A stretch of 5,108 nt of DNA from Chloroflexota bacterium. GTDB taxonomy: Bacteria > Chloroflexota > Dehalococcoidia > GIF9 > UBA5629. The translations under genes and the position numbers were made by a program. Positions 1 through 5,108 of this stretch are shown here, one piece after another (position 1 is the stretch's first letter; every line of letters starts with the position of its first letter). The stretch spans positions 1 through 5,108 of the forward strand of contig JAPLHJ010000241.1 in the NCBI GenBank assembly GCA_026389675.1. Direction: 5' to 3'. The notes beneath the pieces were generated by a model. It was given only the letters and a program-made list of their open reading frames with translations, searched no databases and was not told where the DNA came from.

Positions 1-968
1 CTGAGGAAGTACTGGACATTCGAGAAATCCAGTACCTTGAAGGCCGGCATCCTCACCAGCTCTATATATATAGTGGGTACGTTGCAAAAGGCCGTCGGCC
101 TGTAGGTCTTCATCATATTGATCATGCCTGCAAGGTCACGTGGGTTGGCTACTGCTATCTGGGTCTGGCCGAAGGCCATGCTCCACATGCTGACACCAAG
201 CCCCGCCTGGTGGAACAGCGGGAACGCGGACAAAATCACGGATTTACCCATTTTATAGTCCAGCCATACAACCAATTGCGTGATGTGATCTACCATGTTT
301 TTGTGTGTCAATACGGCGCCTTTGGATGGTCCGGTAGTTCCGCCTGTATACTGCATCAGGGCCGGGTCGTCCGGGCTTATCTTCACCTTCGGGTCGGTAT
401 CCTGCATCTCTTTCAATATCTCTAAAAAATGATTTATGGTTATACCTGGTACCGAGGGTAGGGCGCCGGGCGCGGCCGGTTCATCGGTCGGCAAGAAATC
501 CCCTATCCCGACCATGGCCACCGCCTTGACGCCTGTTTTGGCAATGATTGCCCCGACATTGCCCCACAGCAGGTCCATTGCCACCAGGACCTTGGCACCC
601 GAGTTGTTCAATTGATATTCCAGCTCGCGCTGCGTAAGCAAAGGGCTTACGCCGGAGAGGACACACCCGGCCTTGAGTGTGCCCAGGACCGAGATGTAAT
701 AGGCCGGCACATTGGGGAGGTTGACGCCCACCACATCACCCTTCTTCAGCCCCTGCTTGATCAGGAAATTAGCGAACTGATTGGACATGCGCTCAAGTTG
801 GGTGAACGAAATGGCCGTCCCCGCATAATGTATGGCGACCATGTCTTTGAACTTGGGGAAATTCTCGCGGTACCTCCCAGGATACGATTTATTCGGATAA
901 TTAATTTTCGCAGGTACATGCTTGTCATAGAATTTTAACCATGGTTTGCTGGCATACGGGTCTTTCAT
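1..968 (-). CDS. AMP-forming acyl-CoA ligase (long-chain fatty-acid CoA ligase type), N-terminal part, cut by window edge
   Basis: The gene reads left from an ATG at 968-966 and runs open off the left edge, giving 322 complete codons of a family usually about 500-570 residues long. It starts KDPYASKPWLKFYD, a common opening for bacterial long-chain acyl-CoA synthetases. The ANL-superfamily phosphate-binding motif YTGGTTGPSKG is at residues 207-217. FPLFHQAG at 249-256 matches the (F/L)PLFH segment lining the acyl pocket, and VPTIY is at 298-302. The edge falls just before the expected SGGAPL segment. The start is supported by GGAGG at 979-983 (10 bases upstream) and a nearer GGAG at 973-976. 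By family, it converts a carboxylic acid, ATP and CoA to acyl-CoA, AMP and pyrophosphate, probably in the cytosol or at the inner membrane face. It is divergent from the DUF35/thiolase unit and may share its control. Chain length or aromatic specificity cannot be read. Confidence 0.93.
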   Translation of the reverse strand, partial: MKDPYASKPWLKFYDKHVPAKINYPNKSYPGRYRENFPKFKDMVAIHYAGTAISFTQLERMSNQFANFLIKQGLKKGDVVGVNLPNVPAYYISVLGTLKAGCVLSGVSPLLTQRELEYQLNNSGAKVLVAMDLLWGNVGAIIAKTGVKAVAMVGIGDFLPTDEPAAPGALPSVPGITINHFLEILKEMQDTDPKVKISPDDPALMQYTGGTTGPSKGAVLTHKNMVDHITQLVVWLDYKMGKSVILSAFPLFHQAGLGVSMWSMAFGQTQIAVANPRDLAGMINMMKTYRPTAFCNVPTIYIELVRMPAFKVLDFSNVQYFL

Positions 969-1180
969 ATTGCTCCAACCTCCAATTAATTCATGCGGAA
1001 TCTGTATCTTCCACTGTACCTGACCACACAAATCTCTTTACAACATACCGGAATACGTTTTAAAATATACCGTTGTGTAAAACTGGCCAGTTTACTGGCG
1101 CTTTTAGATTTATAACATAGGCAAAACGTCCTTGTCAATACGCTCTGCTATTTAAATCAAACATTAACGGAGGTTTATTC
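969..1180. promoter_or_regulatory. divergent intergenic region with candidate back-to-back promoters
   Basis: These 212 bases separate the starts of the ligase (left) and the DUF35/thiolase unit (right), so they should hold both promoters. Candidate -10 hexamers, each five of six to TATAAT, are TATAAC at 1111-1116 reading right and TATATT (the complement of 1064-1069) reading left. At 17-base spacing each puts its -35 region on the palindrome at 1080-1093, but neither -35 resembles TTGACA well. The promoters are therefore tentative and could depend on an activator. No open reading frame of note, RNA gene or riboswitch is seen here. Confidence 0.4.
1080..1093. promoter_or_regulatory. 14-bp perfect palindrome, candidate operator
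   Basis: AAACTGGCCAGTTT is its own reverse complement over 14 bases. It lies between divergent genes, about 110 bases upstream of the ligase start and about 90 upstream of the DUF35 start. Dimeric repressors of fatty-acid and aromatic-acid genes (TetR, GntR or MarR types) bind sites of this kind. No regulator gene is in the window, so the protein that would bind it is unknown. Confidence 0.4.
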
Positions 1181-1624
1181 ATGGGCAACAGCACGGGCAA
1201 ACAGGTTCCTTTCAAAGAGGGAATGATGAAGCTCCCACAGTCCCCGTCCGATAAAGGGTACATGGTCGGGAGCAAGTGTAGAAAATGCGGGGAGCAGTTC
1301 TTTATCAAGCGGGATATCTGCGAGAATTGCCAGGGGCGTGACCTTGAGGAGATAACTCTGAGCAGCACGGGAAAGCTTTATGCCTTTTCCGTGATGTACT
1401 ACCCTGCGCCTCCACCCTACAAGCCACCTGATCCCTTTGTGCCCTTCGGTTTGGGCTGGATCGAGTTGCCCGGTGGGATGGTACTCTATTCCCTGCTTAC
1501 CGAAAATGACCCTAAAAAACTCAAGATCGGCATGGAAATGGAATTGACCTTTGAAAAATTCAGTGAAGACAAGGACGGCAACGACATCATGATCTGCAAG
1601 TTCAAGCCGTCAGGGGCCAATTAA
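1181..1624 (+). CDS. small DUF35 protein: zinc ribbon plus OB-fold, predicted partner subunit of the downstream thiolase
   Basis: This 147-residue protein has the standard DUF35 layout. An N-terminal stretch is followed by a rubredoxin-like zinc ribbon with C33-x2-C36 and C47-x2-C50, then an OB-fold from about 53 to 143. The OB part contains a Pro/Tyr-rich strand (YYPAPPPY, 73-80), the segment PFVPFGLGWIELPGG (85-99) and LKIGMEMEL (114-122), all characteristic of the family. Such proteins are non-catalytic partners of thiolase-fold enzymes, for example in archaeal thiolase/HMG-CoA synthase complexes, benzoylsuccinyl-CoA thiolase (BbsA with BbsB) and steroid side-chain aldolase complexes. They help bind or channel CoA esters. 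GGAGG at 1169-1173, seven bases before the ATG, fixes the start. The thiolase gene follows after 48 bases in the same direction, supporting a complex of the two products. Likely cytosolic; no signal peptide or membrane segment. Confidence 0.9.
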   Translation: MGNSTGKQVPFKEGMMKLPQSPSDKGYMVGSKCRKCGEQFFIKRDICENCQGRDLEEITLSSTGKLYAFSVMYYPAPPPYKPPDPFVPFGLGWIELPGGMVLYSLLTENDPKKLKIGMEMELTFEKFSEDKDGNDIMICKFKPSGAN

Positions 1625-1635
1625 CATGTTTATTT

Positions 1636-1668
1636 CTGTATCGCTAAATACAGTCGTACTGAAGGAGG
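1636..1668 (+). promoter_or_regulatory. intercistronic hairpin and consensus ribosome binding site of the thiolase gene
   Basis: In the 48-base gap between the DUF35 and thiolase genes, CTGTAT (1636-1641) and ATACAG (1648-1653) form a perfect 6-bp stem with loop CGCTAA. No T-run follows, so it is not a classic terminator. Eight bases later lies AAGGAGG (1662-1668), a full anti-16S match, four bases before the ATG at 1673. The hairpin may influence mRNA stability or the relative output of the two subunits. This is inference; a 6-bp stem can arise by chance. Confidence 0.45.
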
Positions 1669-1672
1669 CGCT

Positions 1673-2824
1673 ATGAGCGACGTGGTAATTGCCGGCGTTG
1701 GAATGCACCCGTTCGGCAGGTATCCTGACAAGGACCCCGGTGACATCGCAATGGAAGCTATTTTAAAGGCATTGGAAGATGCTAACATGAATTACCATGA
1801 TATTGAGTTTGTGCTTGCCGGGAAGGTCGCTTTTAAGAAGGCGGGCACCGGCATCGATTTGATGATGAAAGTGGGTATGACCGGCGTGCCGATTTATCAG
1901 ATAAATGCAATGTGCGCTACCGGCGGCGCCATGTTGAAATTGGCCAGGGACGCCATCAACAGCGGTTCATGCGAGGTCGTGCTGGTTTACGGGTTCGATA
2001 AGTTCAAGGGCATGTTCGATGAACTGGGAGACCCCTGGCAGAACGTCCTGGGCATGAAGGCCAGCCCGGCAGCCTTTGCGACCGTGGCCCAGAAATATAT
2101 GAATGATTACGGCGCCACCGAGGAGGACTTTGCCAGGGTAGCTGTGAAGGCCCATAAAAACGGCGCTAACAACCCTTACGCCCTATTCAGAAACATAATT
2201 ACTGTTGAGGATGTACTCAAATCTCCCATGGTGGCCTACCCGCTACACCTGTACAATTTTTGCACGCCCGATGATGGCGCTGCTGCAGCTATCGTGTGCG
2301 GCCAGAAGGCCGCTAAAAAATTTAATATTCGCAAACCTATAACCATCGCCGCAACTGTGATGCAGACAGCACAGTATCCCCCCTCGGTAGTCGAGCCCAG
2401 CAACACCTATAGTGTTAACCTCAAGGTAAAAGGCTTTTCGGTAACCGAGCTGGCCGCGAAAAAAGCCTATGAGATGGCGGGTGTGGGACCAAAAGATATA
2501 GACTTATGTGAGGTACAGGATACCGAATCTGCACACGAGCTGGTACACATAGAGCAACTTGGCCTTTGCAAGCAGGGGGAAGCATATAAGCTGCTGCGGG
2601 AAGGTGTATGGGACATTACGGGCAGGCTACCGGTCAACCCCAGCGGCGGGATACAGTGCAAAGGTGAGCCGCCCGGCGCCTCGGGCCTCGGGCAGGTATG
2701 CGAGATCGTGTGGCAGATGAGAGGTCAAGCGGGAAAGAGGCAGATATCCAGAGATCCTAAAGTTGGACTATGTCAGGTCTTCGGTTGGAATCACGTGGCC
2801 GCAGTGACAATACTGAAAAAATAG
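1673..2824 (+). CDS. SCP2-type thiolase-family protein with non-canonical catalytic residues
   Basis: This 383-residue protein aligns by eye along its length with SCP2-thiolases such as the thiolase half of human SCPx. Shared landmarks are MTGVPIYQINAMCATGG with nucleophile C81, NNPYALF (166-172), DDGAAAAIV (200-208), NPSGGIQCKGEPPGASGLGQ (322-341) and RGQAGKRQ (350-357). Usual length is about 390 residues, so it is complete. The other catalytic positions differ: HDCF reads QDTE (282-285) and GHP reads GEP (E332), so both His and the HDCF Cys are absent. Thiolases with GEP in place of GHP are, to my recollection, a recurrent DUF35-linked subfamily, so the protein is probably functional with altered chemistry rather than decayed. 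It likely works with the DUF35 protein encoded just upstream, cleaving or forming a C-C bond in a CoA ester. Benzoylsuccinyl-CoA thiolase (BbsB) is a possible relative. It ends at a TAG followed by a hairpin terminator. Confidence 0.88.
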   Translation: MSDVVIAGVGMHPFGRYPDKDPGDIAMEAILKALEDANMNYHDIEFVLAGKVAFKKAGTGIDLMMKVGMTGVPIYQINAMCATGGAMLKLARDAINSGSCEVVLVYGFDKFKGMFDELGDPWQNVLGMKASPAAFATVAQKYMNDYGATEEDFARVAVKAHKNGANNPYALFRNIITVEDVLKSPMVAYPLHLYNFCTPDDGAAAAIVCGQKAAKKFNIRKPITIAATVMQTAQYPPSVVEPSNTYSVNLKVKGFSVTELAAKKAYEMAGVGPKDIDLCEVQDTESAHELVHIEQLGLCKQGEAYKLLREGVWDITGRLPVNPSGGIQCKGEPPGASGLGQVCEIVWQMRGQAGKRQISRDPKVGLCQVFGWNHVAAVTILKK

Positions 2825-2839
2825 TTTCGGCTGAATAAT

Positions 2840-2871
2840 AAAAAACAGGGGGCGAGAGTCCCCTGCTTTTT
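2840..2871. terminator. bidirectional intrinsic terminator between convergent operons
   Basis: CAGGGGG (2846-2852) pairs with TCCCCTG (2859-2865), including one G-T wobble, around the six-base loop CGAGAG. Six A precede the stem (2840-2845) and five T follow it (2867-2871), so it can terminate transcription from both sides. It lies 15 bases after the thiolase stop and 19 bases beyond the stop of the leftward DUF35-SCP2 gene, as expected for convergent units. An outer inverted repeat, TCGGCT (2827-2832) with AGCCGA (2880-2885), could extend the structure. Confidence 0.85.
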
Positions 2872-2890
2872 ATGTTTGTAGCCGACAGGA

Positions 2891-3883
2891 TTATTTCTTG
2901 GAGCGCGCTACGGAACGGGCCATGCGGTCCAGTTTGAAGATGGTCGTGAATTCCATGTTTTTACTGATCCAGAGCCGCTTCATGATAACCGAGTCTGTAA
3001 TGGCGCCGCGGTAGGCAAGGCCGTCCGCTAAAGTCTTGGGACTCCTGGCCACCATGATGAAATCAGGTTTAGTCAGCTTTTTCTCCGCCAGGCTGATATC
3101 ACCGTTGTTGATGATGATGGCGAATTCTCCGCCCGTGGTCTTGACCTGGATGTCGCGCTTCCATCCCAGGATATCCTTACGGGCACGCTCCGTTTCATTC
3201 ATCAACTTGATGACTGCTTTAATCTCTTTGAGGGCCTTTTTGTAAGCTTCCTGCTCTGCTGCTGTAGCCTTTTTCAAGGTTGGCTCGACCGCCGCCTCCC
3301 AGTTGATCTGGGAAGAAAGCAGGCCTTTCTTGGCGACCTGGGCTTTGGTCAATTCGCTTACCGGTACGCAGAAGATATCGCTTATCTCGCCACTGCGGTC
3401 ATCCCTGAAAATTACCTTGACCTTGGTGCCCTTCTTGATAATGCCAGGCGCAAGTATGCCAGTGGTGGTATATACATTTACACTTAGCGCCGTGTCCGCA
3501 CCCTCTAAAACCACACGTCCCCTGCCGTAGGGGGCCATCTTGAGGAAAAGCGAGTTGGCGAAATACGTAATGGGCGGCGTGCTGAGCATCACGCCCACTT
3601 GTCCAACCTCAACAAGCTCGGTAGGGGCGAAATCGCAGTCCGGGCAGTGCGTCAGGAAGGGTGGACACCTTACCAGTCCGCACTTGGGGCATTTGCAGCC
3701 GAAGATCTTTTTATCATCCCTCAGACCCAGGAAGAAGGGGGACAATTCGCCCTTGCTCCTCTGGTAGAAGGTGTACATGGCGTCATTGGCGATCAGATAT
3801 TTTACCTTATCAATGGTCAGGACATGCGAACCTACATCGGGTATATATTCTGCCGGGATAAGTTTTTCTTTCTTCTTAGCCAT
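2891..3883 (-). CDS. DUF35 (zinc ribbon/OB-fold) protein fused to a C-terminal SCP2 sterol-carrier domain
   Basis: This is a 330-residue two-domain protein. The N-terminal half is DUF35: a helical lead-in (about 34-60), a zinc ribbon with C65-x2-C68 and C80-x2-C83 (extra Cys at 63 and 73), and an OB-fold to about 175 (strands around VGVMLSTPP and KKGTKVKVIFRD). A Lys/Ala/Glu-rich helical linker (about 200-235) leads to an SCP2 domain at about 220-325. Its signature is GWKRDIQVKTTGGEFAIIIN, the following NNGDISLAE strand, KPDFIMVARSPKTLADGLAYRG, and a closing helix FTTIFKLDRM. SCP2 domains bind lipids or fatty acyl-CoA in a hydrophobic tunnel. The likely role is to contact the upstream-encoded thiolase-like protein through DUF35 and present a hydrophobic acyl-CoA through SCP2. 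AAGGAG at 3893-3898, nine bases before the ATG, supports the start. The thiolase-like gene ends 21 bases upstream, so the two are probably co-transcribed. The fold calls are by eye. Confidence 0.85.
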   Translation of the reverse strand: MAKKKEKLIPAEYIPDVGSHVLTIDKVKYLIANDAMYTFYQRSKGELSPFFLGLRDDKKIFGCKCPKCGLVRCPPFLTHCPDCDFAPTELVEVGQVGVMLSTPPITYFANSLFLKMAPYGRGRVVLEGADTALSVNVYTTTGILAPGIIKKGTKVKVIFRDDRSGEISDIFCVPVSELTKAQVAKKGLLSSQINWEAAVEPTLKKATAAEQEAYKKALKEIKAVIKLMNETERARKDILGWKRDIQVKTTGGEFAIIINNGDISLAEKKLTKPDFIMVARSPKTLADGLAYRGAITDSVIMKRLWISKNMEFTTIFKLDRMARSVARSKK

Positions 3884-3904
3884 CTTATTTATCTCCTTCC
3901 TTGC

Positions 3905-5101
3905 TTAATCATGTTCCAGGATACAGACAGCAGTGTACTGGGCGATGGTGCTGCCCGTTCCATGCACAATCGCGGTCTTTTTCTTGCGCTTTATAAGCTC
4001 ATTGCGCGCCGACCATGCAGACATGATGTTGCTTGCTCCTACGGCATGCCCCGAGTATATCAGGCCGCCGCACGGGTTGACGAGATATTCGCCGCCGGGG
4101 AGCATAAGGCCCTCATCGATAAGAGCATCGGCATTACCACGCGGGACGAGGTCGAACTCCGACATGGTGATCTCGAGCTGGTGTACGAAAGCATCGTGCA
4201 GTTCAACTATATCGATCGATTTCCTGGGATTTTTTATCCCCGACATTTTATAGGCCTGGTGTGAAGCTATATAGTCCGACATGATGCGCGGCATTACCTT
4301 CTGGTTCTTCCCGGCAAAGGAGTGCTCATTGGCTTCGCCCAGGCCGGTAATCCAGACGATTGGTTTCCCTGTGTTCTTGGAAATGGCCTTGGCCGTTTCT
4401 TCTTCGGCTAAGATCAGGGCGGCGGCGCCTTCCGTATAAACGCATATCTCCAGTTCCTTGAACGGGTAGACCACTAACCTGGAATTCATGACTTCCTGCG
4501 GAGTCACCTGGTCATGCTGCCGCTGCGCAAACTTGTTGGTCTTTACATACTGGCTGAGCAGGGAGGAGATCTTGGCCGTCACCTCGGGCTTGAGGTCCTT
4601 GGGATGTTCATCCATATAAGCAAGCACCACCTCGGCATAGCTGTCGGCGGCGGTCCATCCCAGTCTCTGCTCGAAGAAACTATCGGCCGACCAGCCGATA
4701 GACTTGATCACCTCAGGCGTGGCGGACATGGACATGAAATCGAAACAGTCGGTACATTTCTCCACGCCCAGCACCAGGGCAGTCTTGAACCTCCCTGCGG
4801 CTAAATAGGCATGCGCCGCAGATATAGTGTAAGCGCCTGTCGCGCCTCCGGTGCTGACACGCGTGCCAAACTTGTTCTGCATGCCGATTAAGCCGTGTAA
4901 AGCATGCTCAGGGATACAGGTCCTTTCAAAAATATCGTTATAGATCGCATAGAAAACGGAATCGACATCTTTGATTGAGATCTTGGCATCCTTGACCACC
5001 TCCCTGGTGGCCATCTGTGCAAGTTCGTAGTATGTCTTTTCGTTCCATTTGGCTTTGAAGGGCGTAACCGCAGCACCAACAATGCCGACCCTTTTGGACA
5101 T
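3905..5101 (-). CDS. thiolase-like protein lacking the nucleophilic cysteine (lipid-transfer protein/aldolase type)
   Basis: This 398-residue protein has the thiolase fold throughout. It opens KRVGIVGAAVTPF and has TEGAAALILAEEE (223-235), VELHDAFVHQLE (299-310) and the stretch NPCGGLIYSGHAVGAS (342-357). The catalytic Cys position (normally ACASG) reads GGATG (85-89), so the nucleophile is Gly86. The HDCF motif reads HDAF, losing its Cys, and no CxG-type Cys is seen in the C-terminal HGTGST segment. H302 and H352 remain. A Claisen thiolase mechanism through an acyl-Cys is therefore unlikely. Known Cys-less relatives include Ltp2-type retro-aldolases of steroid side-chain degradation, which also need a DUF35 partner. 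That fits the DUF35-SCP2 gene 21 bases downstream. The start is seven bases from the window edge, so its ribosome binding site is not visible. An upstream start cannot be excluded, but the N-terminus matches the family. The operon may continue beyond the window. Confidence 0.85.
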   Translation of the reverse strand: MSKRVGIVGAAVTPFKAKWNEKTYYELAQMATREVVKDAKISIKDVDSVFYAIYNDIFERTCIPEHALHGLIGMQNKFGTRVSTGGATGAYTISAAHAYLAAGRFKTALVLGVEKCTDCFDFMSMSATPEVIKSIGWSADSFFEQRLGWTAADSYAEVVLAYMDEHPKDLKPEVTAKISSLLSQYVKTNKFAQRQHDQVTPQEVMNSRLVVYPFKELEICVYTEGAAALILAEEETAKAISKNTGKPIVWITGLGEANEHSFAGKNQKVMPRIMSDYIASHQAYKMSGIKNPRKSIDIVELHDAFVHQLEITMSEFDLVPRGNADALIDEGLMLPGGEYLVNPCGGLIYSGHAVGASNIMSAWSARNELIKRKKKTAIVHGTGSTIAQYTAVCILEHD

Positions 5102-5108
5102 GGTACTA

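Noticed and set aside
62..73. Palindromic TA run CTATATATATAG
   Set aside because: It encodes the family-conserved PTIYIEL stretch of the ligase in frame; not a promoter in context.
632..652. Perfect 8-bp inverted repeat GCGTAAGC/GCTTACGC with a five-base loop
   Set aside because: It lies inside the ligase coding sequence in a conserved region (SGVSPLLTQREL), with no T-run and no gene boundary nearby; most likely chance.
612..938. A 108-codon rightward open frame at the left end
   Set aside because: It is antisense to the acyl-CoA ligase, whose leftward frame carries the conserved family motifs; no independent coding evidence.
1181..2824. Assignment of the DUF35/thiolase pair as bbsA-bbsB of anaerobic toluene degradation
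   Set aside because: The pair has the same architecture, but none of the other benzylsuccinate beta-oxidation genes (bbsC-H) is in the window and specificity cannot be read from sequence, so no gene symbols were given.
4211..4220. ATCGATCGAT palindrome
   Set aside because: It is within the thiolase-like gene just upstream of the HDAF codons, and short palindromes of this kind are common; no regulatory context.
3599..4264. A 221-codon rightward open frame across the junction of the DUF35-SCP2 and thiolase-like genes
   Set aside because: It lies antisense to two well-supported genes with recognisable motifs, has no clear ribosome binding site, and its translation shows no recognisable domain; it is a shadow frame.

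Overview
The window is a compact bacterial (possibly archaeal) acyl-CoA metabolism locus. It carries five genes in three transcription units, with little non-coding DNA and no sign of mobile elements, RNA genes or CRISPR. Base composition is mixed, every visible start is ATG, and Shine-Dalgarno sequences are strong (GGAGG, AAGGAGG, AAGGAG). The gene set (acyl-CoA ligase, zinc-ribbon/OB-fold DUF35 proteins, SCP2-type thiolases) is typical of environmental bacteria that degrade fatty, aromatic or steroid-like acids, such as Desulfobacterota, Chloroflexota or anaerobic Firmicutes. The sequence alone does not decide the lineage.

Layout. From 1 to 968, reading left and cut by the window edge, lies the N-terminal part of an AMP-forming acyl-CoA ligase. 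A 212-base divergent promoter region follows, with a perfect 14-bp palindrome at 1080-1093. Reading right from 1181 to 2824 is a two-gene unit: a small DUF35 protein and an SCP2-type thiolase. A bidirectional hairpin terminator at 2840-2871 separates this from a convergent unit reading left (5101 to 2891). That unit has a second thiolase-like protein and, 21 bases downstream, a DUF35 protein fused to a C-terminal SCP2 (sterol carrier protein 2) domain.

How they may work together. The ligase would activate a carboxylic acid to its CoA ester. Each thiolase-fold protein is paired with its own DUF35 partner, as in known thiolase/DUF35 and aldolase/DUF35 complexes, and could carry out C-C bond cleavage or formation on the CoA ester.

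The most interesting point is that both thiolase-fold proteins have non-canonical active sites, in opposite ways. The rightward one keeps the nucleophilic Cys but has lost both catalytic His and the HDCF Cys. The leftward one has lost the nucleophilic Cys (Gly instead) but keeps both His. The leftward unit also carries an SCP2 lipid-binding domain on its DUF35 partner. Eukaryotic SCPx instead fuses SCP2 directly to the thiolase. The substrate cannot be read from the sequence.
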